Positions 26,561 to 36,359 of a DNA stretch of 64,000 nt are shown here, piece after piece. The stretch is from positions 3,123,501-3,187,500 of the forward strand of contig FP929003.1 of the NCBI GenBank assembly GCA_000196815.1, read 5' to 3'. The notes under the pieces are model-generated. The model was not told the origin of the DNA. It made no database searches and saw nothing but the letters and a program-made list of their open reading frames with translations. Both the position numbers and the translations under genes were made by a program. The first letter of the stretch is position 1, and the number at the start of each line of letters is the position of its first letter. Source of the DNA: Nitrospira defluvii (GTDB taxonomy: Bacteria; Nitrospirota; Nitrospiria; Nitrospirales; Nitrospiraceae).

Positions 26561-28152
26561 TGCCCTGCCATCATTCCATAACATTGGCCCCTCGCCGGCG
26601 AATCCACAGGCTCGCCGAATCGGCATGCATCGATTACCTCCCCTTCCCCCTGCTGTTGATCCTGTGCATGACCCTATGGGCCGGCCAGAGCATCGCCGCA
26701 GAGATAGACGGGCAGTCCAAGGCGCTCACGCAGGCATTGGGTCTGATTTCCAGCGAGCGCATGCTGACGGATATTCGCACGTTGAGCGGACCGGCATTCA
26801 ACGGACGGCAGACCGGGACGCCTGACGACCTTGCCTCCGCGGAGTTCGTGCGACAGCGATTCCTGGCTCTCCAACAGCCTCGCGCACCTGGGTCCGAATC
26901 TCCCGGCGCGACTGCTCAACCTCCTGCGCCTGTCCATCTTCAGTCCGCCCCCGTCCACACAACGAAGATCGACGATGATTCACTGCTCCAGATTGGAGGG
27001 ATTGCTGAGCGTCAACCAGCCGTGGTCGGCAGCGACTATCTACCGATCCTCGATTCTCCCTCAGCAGAGCTGGCGGCTTCGATTGTTTTTGTCGGATACG
27101 GAATCTCCGATCCGGCCGGGGGGTTCGATGACTATGCCGGGATCGATGTCCGGAACAAAGTGGTGCTCTTTCTTCGTGGAAAACCCGAACGGTATGCCAC
27201 ACAGGTTTCTCACGCAGATAAAGCACACATGGCCCACGCACACGGCGCCATCGGCTACCTGACCGCGACCGGGCCGATCCTTAACGCGTACGAAACCCGT
27301 CGTGGCGTCACGGGTCGGCCGAGCGCCTTCTACGGGCTTACGGACCCTCACCGGACGATTCCCGGCGCCTGGATCAGTACCGCGCTCGCCTCAGCCATCC
27401 TCAGCGTACAGCAGCCCGGCGAAGACAACCGGTTGCGACACTTGCAGCAGCAACTCAACGACACCATGACCCCGCAATCCATGACCATCGACATCTCGAT
27501 TCGAATGCGGTGGCACAGTACGCGGCAACACGGCACGCTTCAGAACGCCGTCGCGCTCCTTCCCGGACAGGATGCCGCGCATCATCACGACGCCATCCTG
27601 ATCGGAGCACACCGCGATCATTTTGGGAAACAAGGCGGGCTACTCTTTGCCGGAGCCGACGACAACGCGTCGGGTACCGCCGTGATCCTGGAGGTCGCGC
27701 GAGTGCTGGCCTCAATGCCCGTCGGTCCGAGGCGCTCGGTTCTATTCGTATCGTTCAGCGGAGAAGAGCAGGGCTTACTCGGATCGAAACTGTACGTGAG
27801 TCAACCCATGATGCCGCTGACCGCTACCGCGGCCATGATCAACGTAGATCATGCGGGAGTCGGAAACGGACGGCTCACGATCGGGGTGACCGGTTTAGAA
27901 AAACCCGCTGCGCAACAGGCGGGGGAACGGGCTGGACTTGCGGACCGACTCGATCTGTTTGGGTTTTTCCCGGGGGGAGACCATGTGCCGTTCAAGGAAG
28001 CGGGAGTTCCCACCGTAACCGTGGTGAGCGGCGGAATTCATCCGCACTTCCATCAGCCGACCGACACGGCGGATACCGTCAATGCGGATATTCTCTCAGC
28101 TGCCGCGCGCTACGTACTCGCCATAGCCTGGCAACTCGCCGACGCGCCGTAA
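26560..28152 (+). CDS. M28-family zinc aminopeptidase, exported
   Basis: The protein is about 530 residues with an N-terminal hydrophobic signal at about 31-47 (LPFPLLLILCMTLWAGQSIAA). A protease-associated (PA) insert lies around 190-250 (VFVGYGISDPAGGFDDYAGIDVRNKVVLFLRG). The co-catalytic zinc motifs of M28 are all present: IGAHRDHFG, GADDNASGTAVILE, SGEEQGLLGS with the general base Glu, NVDHAG, and the last His in HPHFHQPTDTADTV. It should trim N-terminal residues from peptides in the periplasm. The ATG at 26560 overlaps the preceding stop (TGATG). Confidence 0.9.
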   Translation: MPCHHSITLAPRRRIHRLAESACIDYLPFPLLLILCMTLWAGQSIAAEIDGQSKALTQALGLISSERMLTDIRTLSGPAFNGRQTGTPDDLASAEFVRQRFLALQQPRAPGSESPGATAQPPAPVHLQSAPVHTTKIDDDSLLQIGGIAERQPAVVGSDYLPILDSPSAELAASIVFVGYGISDPAGGFDDYAGIDVRNKVVLFLRGKPERYATQVSHADKAHMAHAHGAIGYLTATGPILNAYETRRGVTGRPSAFYGLTDPHRTIPGAWISTALASAILSVQQPGEDNRLRHLQQQLNDTMTPQSMTIDISIRMRWHSTRQHGTLQNAVALLPGQDAAHHHDAILIGAHRDHFGKQGGLLFAGADDNASGTAVILEVARVLASMPVGPRRSVLFVSFSGEEQGLLGSKLYVSQPMMPLTATAAMINVDHAGVGNGRLTIGVTGLEKPAAQQAGERAGLADRLDLFGFFPGGDHVPFKEAGVPTVTVVSGGIHPHFHQPTDTADTVNADILSAAARYVLAIAWQLADAP

Positions 28153-28237
28153 CACTATGTCGGCCGGTTGTGCGGCACCCAACCGGATGTTGTCGAGCCG
28201 GCGCTCACACCGCGGCCGACCGTTTACGCAGGCGCCG

Positions 28238-30436
28238 CTACTTCACCGAGACCACTTCGACCTTGCCGGCACGACGGATCACCGTAATGCCCACATCCAG
28301 GTCATGGCGACGCAATAGAAGGTCTACCGAGGCGGTTCCCACTTTCAGATTCTTGATCTGCATCTCGTCGATGAACTCAGGGAGAATCGGATAATTGAAC
28401 ACTACCTTCTGTTCCGACGCAATGATCGATAAGCCGAGACAGGCTTGGAGCGCCATGAAGGCCGAGCCGGCGGCCCAGGCTTGAGGGTTGCACGCCACCG
28501 GATACCGCGTCAGGCCCTGACCCGGTCTGCGAACGAATCCGCAGAAGAGTTCCGGCAAGCGGTGAAAGTCGAGCACAAGGCTGACCTCGAACATGCCGCT
28601 CATGATTTTTTCCACGCCGGACTTGAGGCCGTATCGGGCCAGACCGATCGCAATCATGGCGTTGTCGTGCGGCCAGATCGATCCATTGTGGTAGGACATT
28701 GGATTATACCGGCGCTCCGAATCGGCAAGCGTCCGTATACCCCACCCGCTGAACAGTTCATCGGACATGAGCGTTTCCGCCACACGCCTGGCATGCTCAT
28801 CGCTTGCAATCCCCGTATAGAGACAATGGCCGGCGTTGGATGTCTTCACCTGACAAGGCCGTTTCTGGCCATCCAGGGCAAGCGCATAGGTTGACGTTTC
28901 CTCGCACCAGAATGCCTCTTCGAAACGTTCCTTGAGCGACCGCGCCTGCCGCCGAAGCTGACTGGCACGATCGATATAGCCCAGCGCATCTGCCAGCTTC
29001 GACGCCTGCACTTTGGCGTCGTACACATACCCTTGAACTTCACACAAGGCGATCGGTCCTTCAGCCAGCGAACCGTCCTCATGCGAAATCGAGTCATGGG
29101 AATCTTTCCAGCCCTGATTGTCCAGACCGGTGGGTGATTTCCGTACATACTCCACAAACCCGTCGCGGTCTGGATCACCGAAGGTATCCATCCAGGTCAA
29201 CGCCGCTTCGAGGTTGGCCCATATCGACTGGATAAACGCCAGATCGGCCGTCCGTTCGTAATAGGCGCCGGCCAGCATCACAAACAACGGCGTGGAATCG
29301 ACACTGCCGTAGTAGAGGCCGAAGGGAATCTCGTTCAACGCCGCCATCTCCCCCTTGCGGGTCTCGTGGAGAATTTTCCCCGGTTCGGCGTCCTGAGCAG
29401 GGTTCACCTCTTTGGCCTGCGTCGATGCCAGATAGGCCAGGACGCCGCGCGCCAATTCCGGTCTGATCCACAGACACTCGAGCGCCGTGATAACCCCGTC
29501 CCGTCCGAATGGCGTGCTGAACCAGGGCACCCCGGCATAGGGGTAGGGGCCCTCATTCGTGTCGGTGACCATCATGCGAACATCCAGCACCGAGCGATTC
29601 CACCATTCATTAAATTGGGCGTTGGAGGTCTGAATGGTGCAATCCTCGGTCTGCTCCGCACCGAAGGCCAGCCCCGCTTCGGCCATTGCGGCATCGTACG
29701 CCAACAGAGGCCGATGGCTGTCCCCCACATCGCAGGCCACCATCACCGCCACTGCCGTTTCCCCCTTCGGGTCGAGCTCGATATCGAAGGTGGCTTGTGA
29801 GGCCGTGATCTCCAGCGGCTCCGGAGCAAACTGAATCCGCGCCTCTCGGGTTACCTCATCGAGGCCTTCGTACCTCAACACCAGCAGATCCTTCCGCAAC
29901 ACGTTCGGCAGCATTCGCCCCTTCCGCTCACGCTTTTTTCCGCGTACCTCGAAGATATCCGCAAAGTCGGCCTCAAACCGGATCGACAACGTCATCTTCA
30001 CGGGCGACAAACTGTAGTTGGACAGTCGGAAGCGCTCGTAACTCACCCCGTTCCAGAGGAAGCGCGACCGAAAGACGTGCACACTCCCGCGCGGAATTGC
30101 GATGCGGCCGTCCCGATACAAGTCCGGATTCGTCAGGTCTACGGCCAGCAAGGCATTGTCCTCTTTGACCGTTGAGCTGAGCAGCATCGGCCGGTCATTA
30201 TTGAGAAACACTTCCTGGCGCGACAAAAACCGAGTCCCCTGGTGAAAGACGCCCTGGGTTCCCCGGCCCACCGGCTGGATGTCCCCGTACCGATCGTAGA
30301 CGCCGAACGTTTCTCCATGCTTGAGCACGCGCGTGCGATCGTCCGCCATCGATGAACTGGCCAGGATATAGAACTGATCATTCACACTGATAATTTCTTC
30401 CACGTCTTCCTCCCCTGCTCCCGGAATCTCCGACAC
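28238..30436 (-). CDS. Glycogen debranching-like amylo-alpha-1,6-glucosidase
   Basis: The protein is 732 residues. The N-terminal 240 residues match the beta-sandwich of bacterial glycogen-debranching-type enzymes (FGVYDRYGDIQPVGRGTQGVFHQGTRFLSR). The C-terminal (alpha/alpha)6 barrel has GVPWFSTPFGRDGVITALE, GLDNQGWKDSHDSI, GPIALCEVQGYVYDAK and NPMSYHNGSIWPHDNAMIA, the last two regions holding the acidic catalytic residues. It probably removes alpha-1,6-linked glucosyl branches. The start is a GTG at 30436; an ATG 29 codons on is too late for the fold. It is the last gene of the minus-strand block that begins with the GT4 glycosyltransferase. Confidence 0.88.
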   Translation of the reverse strand: MSEIPGAGEEDVEEIISVNDQFYILASSSMADDRTRVLKHGETFGVYDRYGDIQPVGRGTQGVFHQGTRFLSRQEVFLNNDRPMLLSSTVKEDNALLAVDLTNPDLYRDGRIAIPRGSVHVFRSRFLWNGVSYERFRLSNYSLSPVKMTLSIRFEADFADIFEVRGKKRERKGRMLPNVLRKDLLVLRYEGLDEVTREARIQFAPEPLEITASQATFDIELDPKGETAVAVMVACDVGDSHRPLLAYDAAMAEAGLAFGAEQTEDCTIQTSNAQFNEWWNRSVLDVRMMVTDTNEGPYPYAGVPWFSTPFGRDGVITALECLWIRPELARGVLAYLASTQAKEVNPAQDAEPGKILHETRKGEMAALNEIPFGLYYGSVDSTPLFVMLAGAYYERTADLAFIQSIWANLEAALTWMDTFGDPDRDGFVEYVRKSPTGLDNQGWKDSHDSISHEDGSLAEGPIALCEVQGYVYDAKVQASKLADALGYIDRASQLRRQARSLKERFEEAFWCEETSTYALALDGQKRPCQVKTSNAGHCLYTGIASDEHARRVAETLMSDELFSGWGIRTLADSERRYNPMSYHNGSIWPHDNAMIAIGLARYGLKSGVEKIMSGMFEVSLVLDFHRLPELFCGFVRRPGQGLTRYPVACNPQAWAAGSAFMALQACLGLSIIASEQKVVFNYPILPEFIDEMQIKNLKVGTASVDLLLRRHDLDVGITVIRRAGKVEVVSVK

Positions 30437-30554
30437 GACGAGTCCTGCCCGACCTCACGACGCGCTCGTCCCGTTTCTTCGCCTACTCACGCTGGGCCTC
30501 GTCCGGCTCTCCTTCCGGAGAGGGCCGGTCCGTTCGACCACCCGCTGAATGCTC

Positions 30555-31895
30555 TTAATGACTCGTAGGCTGGGTGACCATAACCACAGACTGCGGCTCC
30601 TCCGCAGATGGAACGGTCGTCTCCGCCCAGTGGGTCTGCACCCAGCGCGCCACCCGCATCGAGACCAGCGCCGACAGGAATAGCCCCATGCCGATCCCGA
30701 ACACGCTGGGACGCTCGCCGAAGTCCTGCGTCACCCAGCCGAAAATCGTCATGCCGGCAATCGCGGAGGTCATCGCGCCAAGATTATAAATCGCCAGCAC
30801 CCGCCCCAGAAGCGAGGCCGGGGCGATTTCCTGCAATACGCCCCACGCCACCGGTGTGAGCGTCCCGGCCCCCATTCCGATGATGACCATGAGTGCCGCC
30901 GCGATCAAGCGATTCGACGTCACAATTAAACCGAGCAGCGCCAAGCCGCTGATGAAGCTGGAGAGCGCCATCAACTGAATCCGTTTGGGCAGGGACCAGG
31001 CCGACAACGACACGAGCCCCAGTGACACCACCAACAACCCGATGCCGAATGCCGACCAGAGGTACCCGACCTCGATAGGGCCGAGGTCCAGCAACTTCTT
31101 GCCGAATACCGGAAAGAGCGTGCTGAAGGCGCTCGTGGCGAAGGTATACATGGATGCCGCTCCGATGAGCATCAAAATGACCCGTTGACGATGGAGCACA
31201 TAGTGGAAGCCATCGAGCACATCGCTGAAGGTTCCCGCCAGGGAGCCACCGCCGGCCGGCTGGGATTCGGCCCGGGGAAAACGAATGAACGCAAAACAGG
31301 CGGCGGAAATGACATAACTGACCGCATTCACACAGAGTACTTCCTGAGAACTCATGGTCGCGATGCCGACGCCGCTCAGCGCCGGCCCGACGATGATCCC
31401 GATGCTGGTCGTCGTCTGCAACAGGGCATTGGCGGCAGTGAATTCGTGGCGGGAGACCAGCGACGGAATAGCGGCAGTCAATGCCGGCCCAAACACCGCG
31501 GAGGCGACCGCATGGACGAACACCATGAGATACAGCCGCTCGATACTGAACGAGTCTACCGGCAACAAACAAGGCAGTACGCCTAGCACCAGCGCGCGAA
31601 TCAGGTCGCTGCTGATCAGCAAGAGTTTCTTGGGAACGCGATCGACAATGACACCGATGAAAGGACCGAACAGAATGGGCGGCAGGGTCTGCAACAGCCC
31701 GATCATGGTGGTCTTGAGAGGAGAGCCTGTAATGGAGTAGACGAACCAGAGCAACGCGAGCTTCGACACACCATCGCCGACTTGCGAGACCATCTGGCCC
31801 CACCAAACGAGCGTGAAGTCGCGCGTCAGCAGATGCGGCGACCACTTCACGTTGGGGCGTCCCGTTCCTCCTCCGTTCACGTGCCGTGGTTCCAT
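30555..31895 (-). CDS. MFS transporter (EntS-like exporter), copy 1
   Basis: The 446-residue protein has about twelve membrane helices and the major facilitator signature GVIVDRVPKKLLLI at the loop between helices 2 and 3. The N-terminus DFTLVWWGQMVSQVGDGVSKLALLWFVY is typical of the EntS/MFS_3 branch that exports siderophores, macrolides or other small molecules. It is a clear paralogue of the gene at 33188, with the same N-terminal pattern and loop motifs, and the two flank a BON-domain gene. The substrate is unknown. Confidence 0.88.
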   Translation of the reverse strand: MEPRHVNGGGTGRPNVKWSPHLLTRDFTLVWWGQMVSQVGDGVSKLALLWFVYSITGSPLKTTMIGLLQTLPPILFGPFIGVIVDRVPKKLLLISSDLIRALVLGVLPCLLPVDSFSIERLYLMVFVHAVASAVFGPALTAAIPSLVSRHEFTAANALLQTTTSIGIIVGPALSGVGIATMSSQEVLCVNAVSYVISAACFAFIRFPRAESQPAGGGSLAGTFSDVLDGFHYVLHRQRVILMLIGAASMYTFATSAFSTLFPVFGKKLLDLGPIEVGYLWSAFGIGLLVVSLGLVSLSAWSLPKRIQLMALSSFISGLALLGLIVTSNRLIAAALMVIIGMGAGTLTPVAWGVLQEIAPASLLGRVLAIYNLGAMTSAIAGMTIFGWVTQDFGERPSVFGIGMGLFLSALVSMRVARWVQTHWAETTVPSAEEPQSVVMVTQPTSH

Positions 31896-31950
31896 AGTGT
31901 CAGTAGACTGCGTGTCGGACCTCCTGTACCCCTGTCGTCACGAACCGTTC

Positions 31951-32955
31951 TTATTCTCCGGCCACCAAACGGACGGCGTCGGTATTCACGGCGCGGACGC
32001 CCGGAACCTGTCGGGCGGCTTGCGCCGCTTCGAGGACGATGATCTGAAACCGCGTCGCCCCGTTCAGGGTGACGATACCGTCCTCAGTTTTCACATCGAA
32101 CTTGACCGATTGCAAGGTTTTGCTCTTCTCGAACCGTTCTTTCACCAACTGCGTGATAATTTTGTCGCGTTCCGAGAAGAGCCCATGGGCCGCATCCTGC
32201 TCAACTTTGAGTCGATTCTCGACGGCGTGCACTCCTTCGAGACACCGCACAATGTCCGTCGCCACGCGCTTATCCGATTCCTGCGCTACCTTTCCGAGCA
32301 GGACGAGGTCCTTGTCCTTGGCATCGACCTCGATGTCGTAGGGAAACAGGTGCGGATCCGCCATGAGCGCCAGCTTGGCGGTCACCATGGACGAACGTAT
32401 CGGCTTCTTACCTTCCGGCTCCGCCGCTTTGGGGCGTTCTCCCGCACCAGGTTCCCCCGGGGGTGCCTGTGGCTCTGCCGCCGGTTTCACCTCTGCCGCA
32501 TGAGGCACCGTTGGACAGGGATGTTCAGCCGCCGCGTCAGGCTCTTTTGCTTTAGACTCCGGCTCCTTGAACTTCGGCTCTGCTTCTTTGGCCTTGTGTT
32601 CGGATTCCTTAGCCTTTGACGCCGGCTCCTTGGCTTTCGGCTCCGGATCCTTGGGCTTGGCCTCTGTTTCCTTTGCCTTCGACTCCGGCTCCCTGGGTTT
32701 GGCCTCCGCCTCTTTGGGCTTTTCAGGAGGCTTGGCATCTGTTTCCTTGGGTTTCGAGTCGGGCTCTTTCGCCTTCGGCTCCGGCTCCTTCGGCTTCGCA
32801 TCGGGATCCTTCGGTCGTTGCACCGGCGGGGCTTCAGACTTTCCCTCAGGCGTCGATTCCGCCAAAGCAGTCCCATTCACATACCCGACTCCCGACGCCG
32901 CTAACAGCGCCAGGATACCTGTCACGTAGACGGTTCGAATCACCCGCATAGGCAT
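31951..32955 (-). CDS. Exported double-BON protein with a Lys-Pro-Glu repeat tract
   Basis: The product is 334 residues. Residues 1-32 are an export signal. Residues about 47-141 are a charged low-complexity tract built on K-x-KEPxxK units (KPKEPEPKAKEP, ESKAKETEAK and so on). Residues about 190-334 carry two BON domains (AKLALMADPHLFPYDIEVDAKDKDLVLLGKV; VKFDVKTEDGIVTLNGA), which usually bind phospholipid at the outer membrane or periplasm. The tract may span the peptidoglycan, as TonB's Pro-Lys/Glu rod does (inference). The ATG at 32955 has GAGGGG just upstream; a second ATG two codons on is also possible. Confidence 0.85.
   Translation of the reverse strand: MPMRVIRTVYVTGILALLAASGVGYVNGTALAESTPEGKSEAPPVQRPKDPDAKPKEPEPKAKEPDSKPKETDAKPPEKPKEAEAKPREPESKAKETEAKPKDPEPKAKEPASKAKESEHKAKEAEPKFKEPESKAKEPDAAAEHPCPTVPHAAEVKPAAEPQAPPGEPGAGERPKAAEPEGKKPIRSSMVTAKLALMADPHLFPYDIEVDAKDKDLVLLGKVAQESDKRVATDIVRCLEGVHAVENRLKVEQDAAHGLFSERDKIITQLVKERFEKSKTLQSVKFDVKTEDGIVTLNGATRFQIIVLEAAQAARQVPGVRAVNTDAVRLVAGE
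32533..32817. repeat. DNA encoding the K/E/P low-complexity tract
   Basis: Some 285 bases are made of degenerate short units around GGCTCCGGCTCCTTGGCTTT (plus strand), which encode K/E/P-rich residues in the BON protein. Such DNA is prone to slippage and length change. Confidence 0.8.
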
Positions 32956-33187
32956 GTGCCCCTCATGTATTGAATAAAACCGAGACTGCGAAGCCGATCG
33001 CCGAGAGCTCGTCATCAGCATCGTCTCGGAAAACGAAACATTCCCGGAAGCAAAGACATACGCGACGGAAGAGCAGAAAGCAACACCGACAATGCCCCGC
33101 TAGACAGTCAACACAAGGGCGAGAGAAAACCCGCAATCACCGATTGGATGACCTGCAGGCCGACAAAAAACGGATGTGAAGGGAGTA

Positions 33188-34468
33188 TTACGCAACAGCC
33201 GGACTCACCACGTGGCCACGGCGGCTTACCTGCACCGTGACCATCGCAGTGAGCAAGAGGAGCAATCCGATCCCGATGAGGCTTACGGCGGGACCTAGCG
33301 TATCAGCGGCCCATCCGAACCCGGCCATCCCGACCATGGCGGAGGCCATCCCGCCGACGCTGAACGTGGTGAACACACGTCCCAGCAGATGTTCCGGGGT
33401 GACTTCCTGGAGCATCGCCCATACGACCGGATAGAAAAGAGACGTACTTCCGCCGATGATGACGATCAGCAGGAACGTGCTGAACAGCACTGGAGTTTGA
33501 ATCAATCCCAGCGCACAGACCGCAATACCGCCGATCGCCAGAGAACGACCGATCTTGCCGATGCGATCCTGGAAGGTACCCTGGGGCGTCCGCGCCAGCC
33601 AGATGGAGGCGGCCAGCATGCCGATACCCAAAGCCGACCACAACCAGCCCAGTTCCATGGGACCGACTTGCAACAGCTCCTTCGCTACTACCGGGAGGAG
33701 GAATACGAAGGCGCTGATCGCGAGGTTGTAGAGCACCGCGGTAATCATCAACGCGAATACCACCCGATGCTGGAGAAACACGAAGCGGAATCCGACCATC
33801 ATGTCCTGCATGACGGGGGTCGCCAACACATCGAGCCCCTTCACCGTCCGGCTATCCCGCACACGAATCGGCAGGAGGAAGAGCGCGGACACCAGAAAGG
33901 TCGCAGCATCCACATAGAGCACATTCTGAGCGCCGATCAACGCGATGCCCAATCCACTCATGGCCGGCCCCAGCAACACACCGATGTTGGTGGTGCTCTG
34001 AAGAAACGCATTCGCGGTCGTCAATTGCGACCGCTGAACGATCAGCGGGACCGCAGACGCCAGCGCGGGTCCGAACACAGTTGAGACGATGGAGATGAGG
34101 AAGACCAACACATACAACCGCTCAAGCGTCAGCATGTCGAACGTATAGAAGAGCGGTATCAGGAGTACCATCAATGTGCGTAAGAGATCGACGACGATCA
34201 TCACAGTCTTCTTGGGAAGGTAATCGAGGTAGACGCCGATCAGAGGACCGAAGACCAAGGGGGGAATCGTCTGCAACAACCCGATGGCGGTCATTTTGAG
34301 CGCCGAACCGGTCATTTCATAGACGAACCAGAGGAGCGCCACCTTGTTCAGACCGTCGCCGATCTGAGAGACGACCTGGCCGGCCCAGAGACAGCCGAAA
34401 TCACGGGTCCCTAATAACCGCCACCCGTTCACATTCGACTCAGGGGTAGATTGCGACTCAGCTGCCAT
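33188..34468 (-). CDS. MFS transporter (EntS-like exporter), copy 2
   Basis: This 426-residue, twelve-helix transporter is paralogous to the one at 30555: RDFGCLWAGQVVSQIGDGLNKVALLWFVYEMTGSALKMTAIGLLQTIPPLVFGPLIGVYLDYLPKK aligns almost without gaps in the N-terminal third. GGAAGGA precedes the ATG. It lies 33 nt after the GT4 glycosyltransferase gene, and the BON gene follows some 230 nt later. The repeated arrangement MFS-BON-MFS suggests a duplication within one transcription unit. The substrate is unknown. Confidence 0.88.
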   Translation of the reverse strand: MAAESQSTPESNVNGWRLLGTRDFGCLWAGQVVSQIGDGLNKVALLWFVYEMTGSALKMTAIGLLQTIPPLVFGPLIGVYLDYLPKKTVMIVVDLLRTLMVLLIPLFYTFDMLTLERLYVLVFLISIVSTVFGPALASAVPLIVQRSQLTTANAFLQSTTNIGVLLGPAMSGLGIALIGAQNVLYVDAATFLVSALFLLPIRVRDSRTVKGLDVLATPVMQDMMVGFRFVFLQHRVVFALMITAVLYNLAISAFVFLLPVVAKELLQVGPMELGWLWSALGIGMLAASIWLARTPQGTFQDRIGKIGRSLAIGGIAVCALGLIQTPVLFSTFLLIVIIGGSTSLFYPVVWAMLQEVTPEHLLGRVFTTFSVGGMASAMVGMAGFGWAADTLGPAVSLIGIGLLLLLTAMVTVQVSRRGHVVSPAVA

Positions 34469-34501
34469 GCTTGTCCTTCCGCGAGGTTGATGTCGCGCTG
34501 A

Positions 34502-35575
34502 CTAGAGGTTCGAAGCGTGCTGCTGCCCGGACTTACCAGGGAGCGCAGCGGCATCAGTGATTAACTGCTGGTAGATCTTCACGTAGTCGTTCGTCATCCG
34601 CTGGGCGGTGAACCGCTCATCGAACACCTGCCGGCATCGGTGACGATCGATCGTGCCGAGCTTGTCGACCTGGCTCACCATTTCATCGAGATTTTCGCTG
34701 ATGAAGCCGGTGACACCGTGGCCGATAATTTCCGGGATGGATCCCCGTCGGTAGGCGAGAACCGGCGTGCCGCAGGCAAGACTTTCAATCAACACGAGGC
34801 CGAAGGGCTCCGGCCAGTCGTAGGGGCAGATCAGGCCGATGGCATTCCCGATAAAATCACTCTTCTCCGCATCGGTGATCTCTCCCACAAACTCGATCAA
34901 GGGATGATCCAGAAGGGGCTCGACGACCCGCTCGAAATAAGCCCGGTCGGCCGGGTCGACCTTGGCTGCCATCTTCATGGGTATGCCGACGCGTTTGGCC
35001 AGTTCGATCGCTTGATCCGGACACTTTTCCGGCGAGACCCGTCCCAGGAACGCCAAGTACTTGCCCGGTTCAGGATGGAATTTATAGAGGTCGTGCGGCA
35101 GGCCGTGGTAGACGGTGTTTTGCCAATTGCACCAAGGCAACGGCCGCCGCTGCGAATCAGAAATGGAAACCAGCGGCAGCTCCGCAAAGTCACGGAAGAC
35201 CGGCACGAGTTCGGGCAAATCCAGCCGGCCATGGAGCGTCGTGACGACGGGCACACGACATCGGCGAGAGAGAGAAAATGCCAGAAAGTCGAGATGGGAG
35301 TGGATCAGGTCGAATTGATCGGCGGAAGCGAAGACCTGCTCCATCATCTGAATGAGCGGCGCCTCGCGGTTGAAGATTCCGGTGTTCAGCCGCAGCGCCT
35401 GCTGGCAGGGCGCCTCCAATTTTGCCTTCGTCACTGAATCACCGCTGGCGAACAATGTCACCTGATGCCCCTGACGAACAAGTTCTTCCGTCAGGTAGGA
35501 GACGATGCGTTCCGTGCCTCCGTACAACTTCGGAGGGACGCTCTCCCACAGCGGCGATACCTGGGCAATCCTCAT
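34502..35575 (-). CDS. Glycosyltransferase family 4 protein
   Basis: This 357-residue GT-B fold enzyme has the N-terminal motif PPKLYGGTERIVSYLTEELVRQGHQVTLFASGDS and the C-terminal donor-binding motif WPEPFGLVLIESLACGTPVLAYRRGSIPEII with the EX7E pattern. It should use an NDP-sugar, retaining the anomeric configuration. AAAGGAG lies 9 nt before the ATG. It heads a five-gene minus-strand block that ends with the debranching-type glucosidase, so a role in an alpha-glucan or other glycoside is likely (inference). Confidence 0.92.
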   Translation of the reverse strand: MRIAQVSPLWESVPPKLYGGTERIVSYLTEELVRQGHQVTLFASGDSVTKAKLEAPCQQALRLNTGIFNREAPLIQMMEQVFASADQFDLIHSHLDFLAFSLSRRCRVPVVTTLHGRLDLPELVPVFRDFAELPLVSISDSQRRPLPWCNWQNTVYHGLPHDLYKFHPEPGKYLAFLGRVSPEKCPDQAIELAKRVGIPMKMAAKVDPADRAYFERVVEPLLDHPLIEFVGEITDAEKSDFIGNAIGLICPYDWPEPFGLVLIESLACGTPVLAYRRGSIPEIIGHGVTGFISENLDEMVSQVDKLGTIDRHRCRQVFDERFTAQRMTNDYVKIYQQLITDAAALPGKSGQQHASNL

Positions 35576-36359
35576 AAGAACATTCTCCTTTAGTCTTGAA
35601 CGGTCAGCGGCGGGTGCTCAACACCGGATCGAGCCCTACACGACGCCCCTCAACCTTCTGCCGCATTCTTTCCGTTCCGCCTATTCGATTCAATTGACAT
35701 CTTTGACGTGGGCCGATTGTTTTTGTCGTCTTGCTAACGAATGGATGAACGCTCGCAACGACGAGAGGGCAAAGCAAACGCTGTACCGCCACCTGGTTCA
35801 AACCTGAGGCTCACCAGCTAACGAGCGTAAAACAATTGTGAATCAATAACTTAGCACAATCGATTCTATATTTCATCTCCATCTGAGTGAATCTAAGGCC
35901 TGTGGATTCTGTTGATAATTCAGCCCCCGCTCCGAATAGGCTGTGACAGGCTTGCATCGACAAACCAAACCGCCACAGAGATTTCCTGCTTCGCCCTCAA
36001 AAAATGTCCTCCGCCCGATTCCCGCTCCTTCGACGAAGTCTCGCGCACGCATCCATTACGACAGCCGCGTGGGCCCACAAAGAAGACAACCTTCGTTCAG
36101 GGAAATATTGAGTATCGAAAGGCGAGACCATTCGTCGCAGGGGTGATCCGCCGACGCGGCCCGGGGTGGTCCAACATGCTGCTTGACCTGGACTATTCCT
36201 GAGTGCCGTGGCCAGGCATCCGAGACGGAAACCCGCCGAGGCTGCTCACAGGTAAGGCCGATGCAGGCGTACTAGCAGCCTGTCGAGGAGGTCGAACGAG
36301 ACCAGCCATGGCAGACAACAGGATCAGACGCCTGAGCAGGTATTCATGAAGAGTCCGGG
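35576..36359. other. 780-bp intergenic region upstream of the GT4 gene
   Basis: No gene is supported. Short open frames lack ribosome-binding sites and homology I can see. The stretch 35820-35930 is A+T-rich (AACAATTGTGAATCAATAACTTAG and onward) and is the best place for the promoter of the GT4-MFS-BON-MFS-glucosidase block. The right part, 36180-36350, is G+C-rich and could form several short hairpins, but I do not recognise a riboswitch. Confidence 0.5.

Noticed and set aside
32533-32817. Possible CRISPR-like repeat array
   Set aside because: The units are short, degenerate and in frame with a K/E/P-rich protein segment; there are no spacers of constant length and no cas genes.
36180-36350. 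Possible riboswitch upstream of the small exported gene region
   Set aside because: Several short pairings exist but no known aptamer consensus is recognisable, and it lies downstream, not upstream, of the nearest minus-strand gene.
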